Positions 8,311 through 15,742 of a stretch of 64,000 bases of DNA are shown here, piece after piece. The position numbers were made by a program, and so were the translations under genes. Each line of letters begins with the position of its first letter. Position 1 is the stretch's first letter. The stretch is from Alphaproteobacteria bacterium (lineage in GTDB: Bacteria > Pseudomonadota > Alphaproteobacteria > Rhodobacterales > Rhodobacteraceae): positions 248,001 to 312,000 of the forward strand of contig JAUHZO010000001.1 in the NCBI GenBank assembly GCA_030425925.1, read 5' to 3'. A model generated the notes under the pieces. The model had not been told where the DNA came from and did not search any database. It saw only the letters and a program-made list of their open reading frames with translations.

Positions 8311-8718
8311 ATGAACCGTCGTGACTTCCTTGCCCTGACCGCCACCGCCGCCGCCCTGCCCTTTGCCGCCTCGGCGTCGATGGCCTACACGCCGGGCCTG
8401 GTGACCCGGCACCTGAACGCGGGCGACACCGTGTTCCTGGACTTCAAGGCCAGCTGGTGTTCGACCTGCGCCGCGCAGGAACGCGTGATCAACGCGCTCA
8501 AGGCCGAGAACCCGGCCTACGAGGCGAACATCACCTTCATCGACGTCGACTGGGACGAATATGGCCGTTCCGACCTGGTGCGGTCGCTCAACATCCCGCG
8601 CCGCTCGACGCTGGTTGCGCTGAAAGGCGACCGCGAGCTGGGCCGCATCGTCGCCCAGACCTCGCAGGCCTCGATCAAGGCGCTGATGGATTCGGCGCTG
8701 AGCGCCGCCATCGCCTGA
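8311..8718 (+). CDS. exported thioredoxin-fold protein
   Basis: 135 residues. The N-terminus MNRRDFLALT followed by an Ala-rich stretch to about residue 25 looks like a twin-arginine signal peptide. The mature part is a short thioredoxin fold with the active site KASWCSTC (C50/C53), the conserved FIDVDWDEY strand and the cis-Pro segment LNIPRRSTLVAL. It probably acts in the periplasm and is reduced by the CcdA-like protein encoded just upstream. An AGGAG ribosome site precedes the ATG. Confidence 0.88.
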   Translation: MNRRDFLALTATAAALPFAASASMAYTPGLVTRHLNAGDTVFLDFKASWCSTCAAQERVINALKAENPAYEANITFIDVDWDEYGRSDLVRSLNIPRRSTLVALKGDRELGRIVAQTSQASIKALMDSALSAAIA

Positions 8719-8734
8719 TCGTGCGACGGCCGGT

Positions 8735-8758
8735 AGGATGGGTGATGTCACCCATCCT
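8735..8758. terminator. hairpin between convergent genes, REP-like
   Basis: A perfect 11-bp stem, AGGATGGGTGA pairing with its complement across a TG loop. It overlaps the last codon of the antiporter gene and follows the thioredoxin gene, so it could end both transcripts although there is no long T-run. GCGACGGCC occurs on both sides (8723-8731 and 8759-8767). The GTAGG-GTG-loop-CACCC layout resembles the GTAGGGTGCGC palindromes elsewhere in the window. Confidence 0.6.
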
Positions 8759-9923
8759 GCGACGGCCGCGCCACCCGGCGCACCGCCCAGACCAGCGCAA
8801 ACGGGCCGATCAGTTCGAACACCACCGTGGTGCCGATGGTCAGCGTCAGCAGCGTTTCGGCATGGGCGGGCAGCGCTTCGGCGGCGATCAGCGCCATCCC
8901 CACGGCAACCCCGGCCTGCGCCAGAAGCGCGGGCCCGATCCAGCGCCGTTCCCGCGGCGGCAAGCCGCCCAGCCAGCCGCCCAGCGCCCCGCCCGCCAGC
9001 CGGGCAATCACCCGCAGCGCCACATAGGCCAGGCCGATGCCGCCCAGCGCCGCCAGCGCCTCCACCTCCATCGCCGCCCCGGCCAGCAGGAAGAACAGGA
9101 TCAGGAACGGCCGTTCGGCATGTTCGATCTCGTCAAAGGGGCGTTCGTGATGCCGCGCCAGATTGGCCACGATGGCCCCGGCGGTCATTCCGGTCAGCAG
9201 GAACGACACTTCGAGCCACAGCGCCAGACCGGCGGCCAGAAAGACGAAGCCCAGCGCCTCCAGCTGGGTCGGCTCGCCCGGCTTGATCCGCCCCGACAGG
9301 TAAGCCGCGGGCAGGCCCAGCGCCGCGCCCAGCACCAGCGCGCCGCCGGTCTCGCGCAGCGCCTCCCACAGGTGATGCGCGCCGGGGGTTCCGGTGGCCA
9401 GCGCCTCGGCCACCACCAGCATGACGGCAAAGACCATCATGCCCCAGGCGTCGTCCACGGCGACCACGCCGCGGATCGTGTCGGCAAACGGACCCTCGGC
9501 CCCGGCATCGCGCAGGGTTTCCTGGGTGGCGGCGGGGGCGGTGGCGGTGGCGATGGCCCCCAGCAGCAGGCACAGATCCAGCGGCAGCCCCGTGGCGCGC
9601 AGCCCGGTTGCCACCACCGCCACCGTCACCAGGACAATCGCCCCCGAGACGCTGAGGATCGCCCGGCCGCGCGCCGCCAGCTTGTCGCGCCGCAGCGCCG
9701 CGCCCAGCAGGAACGCCACCATGGTCAGCGCCAGCACCGACAGCGGCGCGTACCACTCTGCCGCGCTTTCCGGGATCAGCGCCAGCCCGGACGGCCCCGC
9801 CGCCAGCCCGATGAGCAGCAGCAGCGTCACCCGCGGCACCCGGCTGCGCCGGCCCAGCACATCGGCGGCAAGCCCGCACAGGAACAGCCCGCCCAGCAGC
9901 ATGAAGACCGTCGCCAGCGCCAT
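8748..9923 (-). CDS. CPA2-type cation:proton antiporter
   Basis: 391 residues, almost entirely membrane helices (about 12), starting with MLLGGLFLCGLAADVLGRR. It has the antiporter core features of the KefB/NhaA-fold group, including GAIATATAPAATQETLRDAG and VVAVDDAWGMMVF, with the acidic pair (DD) in a helix. It lacks the C-terminal TrkA-N domain of KefB/KefC. It probably exchanges Na+ or K+ for protons; the ion is not certain. Its ATG overlaps the TGA of the GntR gene (ATGA), so the two are co-transcribed. Confidence 0.85.
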   Translation of the reverse strand: MALATVFMLLGGLFLCGLAADVLGRRSRVPRVTLLLLIGLAAGPSGLALIPESAAEWYAPLSVLALTMVAFLLGAALRRDKLAARGRAILSVSGAIVLVTVAVVATGLRATGLPLDLCLLLGAIATATAPAATQETLRDAGAEGPFADTIRGVVAVDDAWGMMVFAVMLVVAEALATGTPGAHHLWEALRETGGALVLGAALGLPAAYLSGRIKPGEPTQLEALGFVFLAAGLALWLEVSFLLTGMTAGAIVANLARHHERPFDEIEHAERPFLILFFLLAGAAMEVEALAALGGIGLAYVALRVIARLAGGALGGWLGGLPPRERRWIGPALLAQAGVAVGMALIAAEALPAHAETLLTLTIGTTVVFELIGPFALVWAVRRVARPSQDG

Positions 9924-10573
9924 CAGCCCGCCAGCATCCTGAGGCCCTGCGTCACGTCCGAGCGCACGGCAAGGCGCAGGCCGGGCTCGTCCCCGGCCTT
10001 GAGCGCGGCGATGATCAGCCGGTGGTATTGCGGCGCGTCCGAGCGGCGCAGCCGTCCGTACAGCGCCCGCATCGTCGGCCCCAGCTGCAGCCAGACGGTT
10101 TCCGCCATGGCCAGCATCGCCGGAGCCTGGGCGCGCAGGTAGAGCGTGCGGTGAAACTCCAGATTGGTGCGGATATAGCCCACCGCGTCGCGGTTCGACA
10201 CCACGTCGGCGATGGCCTGGTTGATGGTCTGCAGCCGTTCGATCAGCGCCATATGCGCCCGCGGCAGCGCGCGCGAGGCCAGCTCCACCTCGATCAGCGC
10301 GCGCAGGGCGGCCAGTTCCTCGATCCGCTCGTGTGACAGCTCCGGCGTCGACACCCGGCCTGACGAGGACATCGACAGCGCGCCTTCGGCCACCAGCCGA
10401 TGCACCGCCTCGCGCGCCGGGGTCATCGAGACGTCGAATTCGCGACCGATGCCGCGCAGCGTCAACGCCGCACCGGGCGCGATCTGGCCATGCATGATCC
10501 GCGTCCGCAGCCCGCGATAGACGCAGTCATGGGCAGAGGGCGTGGTTTCGGCAGGACGGGTGGCGGTTTGCAT
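9923..10573 (-). CDS. GntR-family regulator, FCD type
   Basis: 216 residues. A winged helix at 15-80 contains GAALTLRGIGREFDVSMTPAREAVHRL, interrupted here only by family-typical residues, and an all-helical FCD ligand domain follows (ELAALRALIEVELA, then FHRTLYLRA). FCD regulators respond to organic acids and usually repress catabolic or transport genes. The overlap with the antiporter gene suggests it controls that gene and itself. A TGTGATCACA dyad sits 9 nt ahead of its start. Confidence 0.9.
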   Translation of the reverse strand: MQTATRPAETTPSAHDCVYRGLRTRIMHGQIAPGAALTLRGIGREFDVSMTPAREAVHRLVAEGALSMSSSGRVSTPELSHERIEELAALRALIEVELASRALPRAHMALIERLQTINQAIADVVSNRDAVGYIRTNLEFHRTLYLRAQAPAMLAMAETVWLQLGPTMRALYGRLRRSDAPQYHRLIIAALKAGDEPGLRLAVRSDVTQGLRMLAG

Positions 10574-10581
10574 GGCGCAAG

Positions 10582-10591
10582 TGTGATCACA
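10582..10591. promoter_or_regulatory. TGTGATCACA dyad before the GntR gene
   Basis: A perfect 10-bp palindrome, TGTGATCACA, begins 9 nt upstream of the GntR start codon. FCD-type GntR proteins often bind short dyads with GT...AC spacing, so autoregulation is a reasonable reading. The position also overlaps where the ribosome site would be, which suits a repressor. Confidence 0.5.
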
Positions 10592-10634
10592 ACGCGCGGC
10601 GAAATCAATCCGCCGCGGCAGGCACCTCGCAGGT

Positions 10635-11330
10635 TCAGAACCGGTAGCGGTGCAGCGAGGCGCCTTCGCGGCGCAACCAGGCGCGTTGCGGTTGCCAGTC
10701 GCCGTAGAGCCGCGTGACCACGGCCCAGAACGCGGGCGAATGGTTCATCTCGGCCAGATGCGCCACCTCGTGCGCCGCGACATAGTCCAGCACCTCGGGC
10801 GGCGCGAGGATCAGCCGCCAGGAAAACATCAGCCCGCCGGCGGCCGTACAGGATCCCCAGCGCGAGCGCGTGTCGCGCAGCGTAAGCCCGCCATAGGGCC
10901 GCCCCAGCCGCGCGGCGTAATGGTCCGAGGCCGCGGCCAGCCGGGTCCGGGCCCTGGCCTTGAGCCAGCCCTGCAGCCGCGCGGGCACCTGCGCGTCGGG
11001 CCCGCGCACCGCCAGTTCGGTGCCGCTGTCGGCCACGCTGCGCGCCGTCCCCGGCACCACAAGGCGCATCGCGCCTTCCACCGGCAGCGCCGCGCCGTAG
11101 CCCACCTGCACATCGCCTTCGCGGCGGTCGAGATGGCCGCGCAGCCAGCGTTCCTTGGACCGCACAAAGGCCAGCCCCTCGGCCTCGGCCACATGGCGCG
11201 GCAGGGTCAGCGTGACCCGCCCGTCCAGCTGCGACAGGCGCAGCGAAATCCGCCGCGCCCGCGCCGAGCGCCGCAGCACCACCTCGATCGGAGGGTTGCC
11301 GTCCAGTACGATCTGCCCCATATGCCCCAC
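10635..11330 (-). CDS. YgjP-type M48 family metallopeptidase
   Basis: 231 residues. The zinc site is HEVAH at 187-191 followed by H197 in EMNHSPAFW, the pattern of the YgjP/SprT-like group. RRSARARRISLR near the N-terminus and RSRWGSC near 155-161 are also family marks. It is cytoplasmic with no signal peptide. Members are thought to be metal-dependent proteases of unknown target. Two Met codons (11330 and 11321) could start it. Confidence 0.88.
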   Translation of the reverse strand: MGHMGQIVLDGNPPIEVVLRRSARARRISLRLSQLDGRVTLTLPRHVAEAEGLAFVRSKERWLRGHLDRREGDVQVGYGAALPVEGAMRLVVPGTARSVADSGTELAVRGPDAQVPARLQGWLKARARTRLAAASDHYAARLGRPYGGLTLRDTRSRWGSCTAAGGLMFSWRLILAPPEVLDYVAAHEVAHLAEMNHSPAFWAVVTRLYGDWQPQRAWLRREGASLHRYRF

Positions 11331-11425
11331 ATCCGCGCTGCCCGCGCCAAAGCCTTTGACACAAGGGGTCTGTTATGGCACAGGGCGCGGATTGTCGACA
11401 TGACCACGAGTTGAAGGGAACCCCC

Positions 11426-11749
11426 ATGCCCAAGGAAGAATGGGGCACGAAACGTGTCTGCCCCACCACCGGCAAGCGCTTTTACGACCTCAATCGCACC
11501 CCGATCGTCAGCCCCTATACCGGCGAGGTGGTGAACCTCGAAACCGGCAAGCGCAGCATGATCGCCGCGGATGCCGCCGACAAGGCCAACAAGAAGAACG
11601 CCGAGGACGAGGTCGAAGACGTCGAACTGCTGGACGATGACGATGTCGAGGTGGACATCGACGACGATACCGTTCTGGAAGACGAAGAGGACGACAACGT
11701 CTCGCTGGACGACATCACCGACATGTCCAGCGACGAGGACGAGACCTGA
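11426..11749 (+). CDS. TIGR02300 family acidic protein
   Basis: 107 residues. The first 45 are the conserved alphaproteobacterial head (KEEWGTKRVCPTTGKRFYDL, then TPIVSPYTGE). The remainder is very acidic (runs of D and E from about residue 60), which gives low complexity. Function is unknown; such proteins may bind metal or basic partners. The start at 11426 follows GAAGGG; an upstream in-frame ATG at 11375 gives residues that do not fit the family. Confidence 0.9.
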   Translation: MPKEEWGTKRVCPTTGKRFYDLNRTPIVSPYTGEVVNLETGKRSMIAADAADKANKKNAEDEVEDVELLDDDDVEVDIDDDTVLEDEEDDNVSLDDITDMSSDEDET

Positions 11750-11779
11750 GGAATTTGCCGCGGCGCGGGGTTTTTCCGC

Positions 11780-11807
11780 TTGATCCCGCCCGCGGCTTTG
11801 CGTAATC
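11780..11807 (+). promoter_or_regulatory. possible promoter of the tRNA-Ala gene
   Basis: TTGATC (11780-11785) and GTAATC (11802-11807) are spaced 16 nt apart and end 31 nt before the mature tRNA. This fits a housekeeping sigma-70 promoter of weak consensus. It rests only on the two hexamers. Confidence 0.3.
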
Positions 11808-11838
11808 ACCCGCGCACGGCACGGCTGTGCCGCCGGAG

Positions 11839-11914
<76 letters not shown>

Positions 11915-11939
11915 TTCCCCTCATGACAGCCAGTCTTTC

Positions 11940-11963
11940 GCCGCCCCGTCCGGGCGGCTTTTT
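11940..11963 (+). terminator. rho-independent terminator after tRNA-Ala
   Basis: A GCCGCCC/GGGCGGC 7-bp stem with a 5-nt loop is followed by TTTTT (11959-11963), a textbook intrinsic terminator 26 nt beyond the tRNA CCA end. Confidence 0.85.
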
Positions 11964-11976
11964 ACGTTTGCCGCCA

Positions 11977-12291
11977 TCAGACCGAGGCAAAGCACATCAG
12001 CGCCGGCCCGTGCACACCGATATCCAGCGGGCCGAAATCGGAATCGACGCACAGCGCGAAGTAGCCGGCCTTGGGCATGTAGACCACGCAATACGCCCCG
12101 TTGGAGCGGGTGGTCATCCAGCAGGTCTGGCTGAGCCCGCCGGAAAACTGCACCGTCACCGCCCGGGGCCGCACCTGAAGCTGCCGGAATTCGGCCAGGA
12201 GCAGGGCATTGCCGTGCTGGGCGGTGTCCAGCGCCGCGATCTCGGCCTCGACCAGCGCCTCGACATGTCTGGCGGTGTCCGTTTGATGCAT
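11977..12291 (-). CDS. hypothetical protein, 104 residues
   Basis: A compact soluble protein starting MHQTDTARHVEALVEAEIAA, with an alpha-helical first part and a beta-rich second part containing FSGGLSQTCWMTTRSNGAYCV and YFALCVDSDFGPLD. Codon use matches real genes here, and it fills the gap between the tRNA terminator and the oxidoreductase gene. No family recognised and no membrane or signal segment seen. Confidence 0.6.
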   Translation of the reverse strand: MHQTDTARHVEALVEAEIAALDTAQHGNALLLAEFRQLQVRPRAVTVQFSGGLSQTCWMTTRSNGAYCVVYMPKAGYFALCVDSDFGPLDIGVHGPALMCFASV

Positions 12292-12355
12292 CGCGCCCCC
12301 GTCTGACCGGCTGCGCCATTCACGCTAGGCCAGGTTGCGGCCCGCGTCCATCTTG

Positions 12356-13393
12356 TCAGCGCAGCGAAATCTGCCGACCTTCCTCTGCCGAACGATAGGC
12401 CGCGTCGATGATTCGCAGCACCGGCAGGTAGGCGCGGGCGGTATTTTCCGGCTCGGTCCCGCCCAGCCGGGCCGAAACGAGATGGCTGATCAGCGCATGG
12501 ACACAGCCGCCGCCAAAGCCGTCGCGCGCCGCCGGATAGGGCAGCGGCAGCACGGTTTCCGTCTGCGCCCCGAACGCGCGGAAGAACAGCCCGCCATCGG
12601 GATCGAGCCGGAGGCATCCCGCCTCCCCTTCCAGCCGGAAGACCCCCATGGTCAGGCGCGGGACGTCGGCCCCGCTGTCGGCCAGCCGGTTGCCGTCAAA
12701 GACCGAACGCGCGCCGCCGGCGTGCTGCATCAGCAAGAGCCCGGCATCTTCTCCGGCGATATGCGGGTTGAGCCGGTGCAGATCGGCATAGACACTGTCC
12801 ACCTCGCCCAGCAGCCAGCGAAACAGGTCCACGAAATGTGTGCCGGTTTCGCGCAGCAGGAACCGCGGCATCGTCCGGAAGGCGGGCTGGCGGTCGCGAT
12901 AGGCGTCCGCGCCGCGCCCGTCGCCGGGGCGCAGGCTGAAGCTGGCCTGATAGACAGCCCCCATCCGGCCTGCATCGAGAAAGCTGCGCACCGCGCGATA
13001 CCAGGGCTGAAAGCGGAAATTCTCGTGTATGACGATCTGCGCGCCGGCCGCCTCGGCGGCGGCGATCACCCTTTCCGCCTCTGCCACCGAACGGCAAAAG
13101 GGTTTCTGGCAGATGATCCAGCGCCCGGGTGCCAGCACATCCGCCACCAGCGCGGCGTGCGCCTCGGGCGGGGCGACGATGTCGACGATGTGGGGATCTT
13201 GCGATCCCGCCAGCGCCGCGGCATCCGCGCCGCCCACCACGGCATAGGCCGCAACAGCCCGGGACAGGCGCTGTGGATCGAGATCGCAGGCCGCGACAAG
13301 CCGGGCATGCGGCTGTTCGCTCCAGGCATCAAGATGGTACCAGCTGAAATAGCCCAGCCCGACAACCATCACCCGAAGGCGTTCCGACGTCAT
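12356..13393 (-). CDS. Gfo/Idh/MocA family oxidoreductase
   Basis: 345 residues. The N-terminal Rossmann domain has VMVVGLGYFSWYHLDAW (the usual GxGxxG is altered to GLGYFS). The dehydrogenase signature CQKPF at about 93-97 replaces the common EKP with QKP, and GTHFVDLFRWLLGE carries the catalytic His/Asp region. Such enzymes oxidise or reduce sugars or inositols with NAD(P). The ATG at 13393 follows GGGAGGG. The frame continues upstream but without family sequence. No sugar transporter lies beside it, so the substrate is unknown. Confidence 0.85.
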   Translation of the reverse strand: MTSERLRVMVVGLGYFSWYHLDAWSEQPHARLVAACDLDPQRLSRAVAAYAVVGGADAAALAGSQDPHIVDIVAPPEAHAALVADVLAPGRWIICQKPFCRSVAEAERVIAAAEAAGAQIVIHENFRFQPWYRAVRSFLDAGRMGAVYQASFSLRPGDGRGADAYRDRQPAFRTMPRFLLRETGTHFVDLFRWLLGEVDSVYADLHRLNPHIAGEDAGLLLMQHAGGARSVFDGNRLADSGADVPRLTMGVFRLEGEAGCLRLDPDGGLFFRAFGAQTETVLPLPYPAARDGFGGGCVHALISHLVSARLGGTEPENTARAYLPVLRIIDAAYRSAEEGRQISLR

Positions 13394-13721
13394 TCGATCC
13401 CTCCCGTCGACCCGATCAGGTCTGGTGCAGGCAGGGCCGGAATGTGTGGCAGCGGCCATACCTTCGCAGATGGTATATCACAATTGAGGAGAATTCGCGG
13501 CATTCCTATGTCAAAGATACATCAAATCCTGACGGCTTGCTGCAGCGACGCGGCGCACCGCGCACAGGGAGCGGCCCCGGCAGAGCGCCACCGGTGCCAA
13601 GGTCCGGGTCCCGGCCCGGTTTACCCGGACCGCGCCCTTGACGATCCGGGTCGGCACGGCACATGACAGGGCACGCGTCGGCGGCGGGCTGGTGCCGCAG
13701 CGCAGCGGTACAAGGTGGGAT
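13394..13721. other. non-coding region between the oxidoreductase and mcd genes
   Basis: No convincing gene is seen. The end near the oxidoreductase holds an interrupted dyad, ATACC (13458-13462) and GGTAT (13472-13476), about 65-83 nt ahead of that gene and suitable as an operator. The middle (about 13540-13700) is GC-rich with several short inverted repeats and no T-run. The mcd promoter region is listed separately. Confidence 0.5.
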
Positions 13722-13772
13722 GCGCAACAATTGAACCAAACGCATCGTCGCGGGGTATTTTTGTTGCGCTGC
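13722..13772 (+). promoter_or_regulatory. mcd promoter region bracketed by an inverted repeat
   Basis: GCGCAACAA (13722-13730) and its exact complement TTGTTGCGC (13761-13769) bracket a possible promoter: TTGAAC at 13731 and TATTTT at 13756, 19 nt apart. TTGCGCTGC at 13764-13772 is matched, with one base changed (TTGCGCAGC), at 778-786 upstream of mcl1, the other gene of the same pathway. A shared regulator is possible; the protein is unknown. Confidence 0.4.
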
Positions 13773-13822
13773 GACTGCGAAATGACTATCCCCGGGCGCA
13801 AGCGAGAAAAAGGATGTGATTC

Positions 13823-15508
13823 ATGGCCCATGACGGACAAGACCTGAGCCTTGGCAGCGTGATCCTGCCCGATCTGCTGAAACTGACCGGCGCAGCCGTC
13901 GGCCCGGTGGCCGACGTGTTCGAAACCGCCCGCGCCCGCGTGCGCGACATGGTCAGCGTGGACGGCCGCGTCTCGGGCGCCGCGATCGAGGCGCACCAGA
14001 CCGCCGCCCACGGTCTGGCCTGGTTCGCCACCTATCTCGAAAGCCTGCGCCAGATGCAGGGCTGGGCCGAAAAACTGGACGCCGAGGGCAATTTTGGCGA
14101 GGTCGAACAGCTTCTGCTGCAGATCGCGTTCGGTGAATATCTCTGGCAGGTCTATGGCGGCCTCCAGATGAACCAGGGCGAGATCGTGCGCCTGCAGGAT
14201 CTGGGCGTCGGCCAGGACGAGATGCGCGCGCTGATGGTGCCCGAGGTCATGACCCTGACGCAGTCGGCCAACACCCAGGCCGCGCGCAGCCGTCTGGTGG
14301 AGCTGATGCAGGAGCGCAGCGCCGAGATCACCGTGGGCCGCACCGGGCTTGACGAAGAGCTGGAGATGATCCGCGAGCAGTTCCGCCGCTATGCCGTCGA
14401 CAAGGTCGAACCTTATGCGCATGAATGGCATCTCAAGGACGCGCTGATCCCGATGGAGATCATCGAGGAACTGTCCGAGATGGGCGTCTTCGGCCTGACC
14501 ATCCCCGAGGAATTCGGCGGGCTGGGCCTGTCCAAGGCGTCGATGTGTGTGGTGTCCGAAGAGCTGTCGCGCGGCTATATCGGCGTGGGTTCGCTGGGCA
14601 CTCGGTCGGAAATCGCGGCGGAACTGGTGATTGCGGGCGGCACGCCCGCGCAGAAGGAACACTGGCTGCCGCGTCTGGCCTCGGGCGAGATCCTGCCCAC
14701 GGCGGTCTTTACCGAGCCGAACACCGGCTCCGACCTCGGGTCGCTGCGCACACGGGGTGTTCAGGACGAGAACGGCGACTGGATCCTGAACGGCAACAAG
14801 ACCTGGATCACCCATGCCGCGCGCACCCATGTGATGACGGTGCTGGCCCGTACCGTGCCCGACACCAGCGATTACCGCGGCCTGTCGATGTTCCTGGCCG
14901 AAAAGACCCCCGGCACCGATGCGACGCCGTTTGTCGATCCCGGCCTGTCGGGTGGCGAGATCGAGGTGCTGGGCTATCGCGGGATGAAGGAATACACGGT
15001 CAATTTCGACGACTTCAAGGTCAAGGGCGAGAACCTTCTGGGCATGGAGCAGGGCAAGGGCTTCAAGCAGCTGATGGAGACGTTTGAAAGCGCCCGCATC
15101 CAGACCGCCGCCCGCGCCATCGGCGTGGCCCAGTCCGCTCTGGACGTGGGCATGAAATACGCCGAGGACCGCAAGCAGTTCGGCAAATCGCTGATCGCCT
15201 TCCCGCGCGTGTCGGGCAAACTGGCGATGATGGCGGTCGAGATCATGATCGCGCGACAGCTGACCTATTTCTCGGCCCGCGAGAAGGACGAAGGCCGCCG
15301 CTGCGACCTTGAGGCCGGGATGGCCAAGCTCTTGGGTGCCCGCGTGGCCTGGGCGGCGGCGGACAACGCGCTGCAGATCCATGGCGGCAACGGCTTTGCG
15401 CTGGAATACGGCATCAGCCGCATCCTCTGCGACGCCCGTATTCTCAACATCTTTGAGGGGGCGGCGGAGATTCAAGCGCAGGTGATTGCACGAAGGCTCC
15501 TCGGCTAA
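13823..15508 (+). CDS. mcd: (2S)-methylsuccinyl-CoA dehydrogenase
   Basis: 561 residues. An acyl-CoA dehydrogenase core begins near residue 175 and carries GLTIPEEFGGLGL, VFTEPNTGSDLGSLRT (FAD/substrate segment), NGNKTWITHA and DRKQFGKSL. It is preceded by an N-terminal extension of about 170 residues that marks Mcd among dehydrogenases. Mcd oxidises (2S)-methylsuccinyl-CoA to mesaconyl-CoA in the ethylmalonyl-CoA pathway, which also uses Mcl1. An AAGGATG ribosome site precedes the ATG. The last residues, EIQAQVIARRLLG, are encoded again twice after the stop codon, and the first TAA may come from a rearranged 3' end. Confidence 0.93.
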   Translation: MAHDGQDLSLGSVILPDLLKLTGAAVGPVADVFETARARVRDMVSVDGRVSGAAIEAHQTAAHGLAWFATYLESLRQMQGWAEKLDAEGNFGEVEQLLLQIAFGEYLWQVYGGLQMNQGEIVRLQDLGVGQDEMRALMVPEVMTLTQSANTQAARSRLVELMQERSAEITVGRTGLDEELEMIREQFRRYAVDKVEPYAHEWHLKDALIPMEIIEELSEMGVFGLTIPEEFGGLGLSKASMCVVSEELSRGYIGVGSLGTRSEIAAELVIAGGTPAQKEHWLPRLASGEILPTAVFTEPNTGSDLGSLRTRGVQDENGDWILNGNKTWITHAARTHVMTVLARTVPDTSDYRGLSMFLAEKTPGTDATPFVDPGLSGGEIEVLGYRGMKEYTVNFDDFKVKGENLLGMEQGKGFKQLMETFESARIQTAARAIGVAQSALDVGMKYAEDRKQFGKSLIAFPRVSGKLAMMAVEIMIARQLTYFSAREKDEGRRCDLEAGMAKLLGARVAWAAADNALQIHGGNGFALEYGISRILCDARILNIFEGAAEIQAQVIARRLLG

Positions 15509-15516
15509 ACGATTTC

Positions 15517-15541
15517 GCAAACCGTCCGGGGGACGGTTTGC
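15517..15541 (+). terminator. hairpin after the mcd stop codon
   Basis: A perfect 11-bp stem, GCAAACCGTCC and its complement, with a GGG loop, starting 9 nt after the mcd TAA. There is no T-run, so termination strength is uncertain. It is the first of two similar hairpins in the repeat array. Confidence 0.6.
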
Positions 15542-15601
15542 CTCCGCCGCCGAAATCCAGGCGCAGGTCATCGCCCGACGTCTGTTGGCGTGAACACCAT
15601 G

Positions 15602-15626
15602 CGAAACGCTCCGGTGGAGCGTTTTG
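15602..15626 (+). terminator. second hairpin in the mcd 3' repeat array
   Basis: AAACGCTCC pairs with GGAGCGTTT around a GGT loop (stem extends to 11 bp with one wobble) and ends in GTTTTG. It follows copy 2 just as the first hairpin follows copy 1, and the two flanks are similar, so the array units include the hairpin. Confidence 0.6.
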
Positions 15627-15742
15627 GGCGGCGGCACGCGGAGATTCAAGCGCAGGTGATTGCGCAACGTTTGTTGGGCTGGGCTTGTGTAGGGCGGGGT
15701 TCACCCAGCCGCACCCCCGCCAAAGTTGACAAGTCCTGTGCG

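Larger units (their letters stand above)
15464..15681 (+). repeat. three tandem copies of the mcd 3'-terminal codons
   Basis: Copy 1 is the end of mcd. Copy 2 (about 15549-15593) encodes AEIQAQVIARRLLA plus a stop with mostly different synonymous codons. Copy 3 (15638-15681) encodes AEIQAQVIAQRLLG and shares a 26-bp identical block with copy 1 (15464-15489 and 15638-15663). The common GCGCAGGT lies at 15476, 15561 and 15650 (periods 85 and 89). A hairpin follows copy 1 and copy 2, so the unit is C-terminal codons, stop and hairpin. Confidence 0.85.

Noticed and set aside
8735-8758. Strong rho-independent terminator
   Set aside because: The hairpin is perfect but lacks a T-run on both strands, so only a weak terminator or REP role is claimed.
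13444-13641. Small gene in the region before mcd
   Set aside because: Short open frames exist on both strands but have no ribosome site, no family and biased composition.
15590-15742. Start of the membrane-protein gene at 15590, including the third mcd-like copy
   Set aside because: These codons read the mcd repeat and hairpin by chance in frame. The first residues are not protein-like for a membrane protein, so the start at 15743 was preferred, though the fusion is noted.
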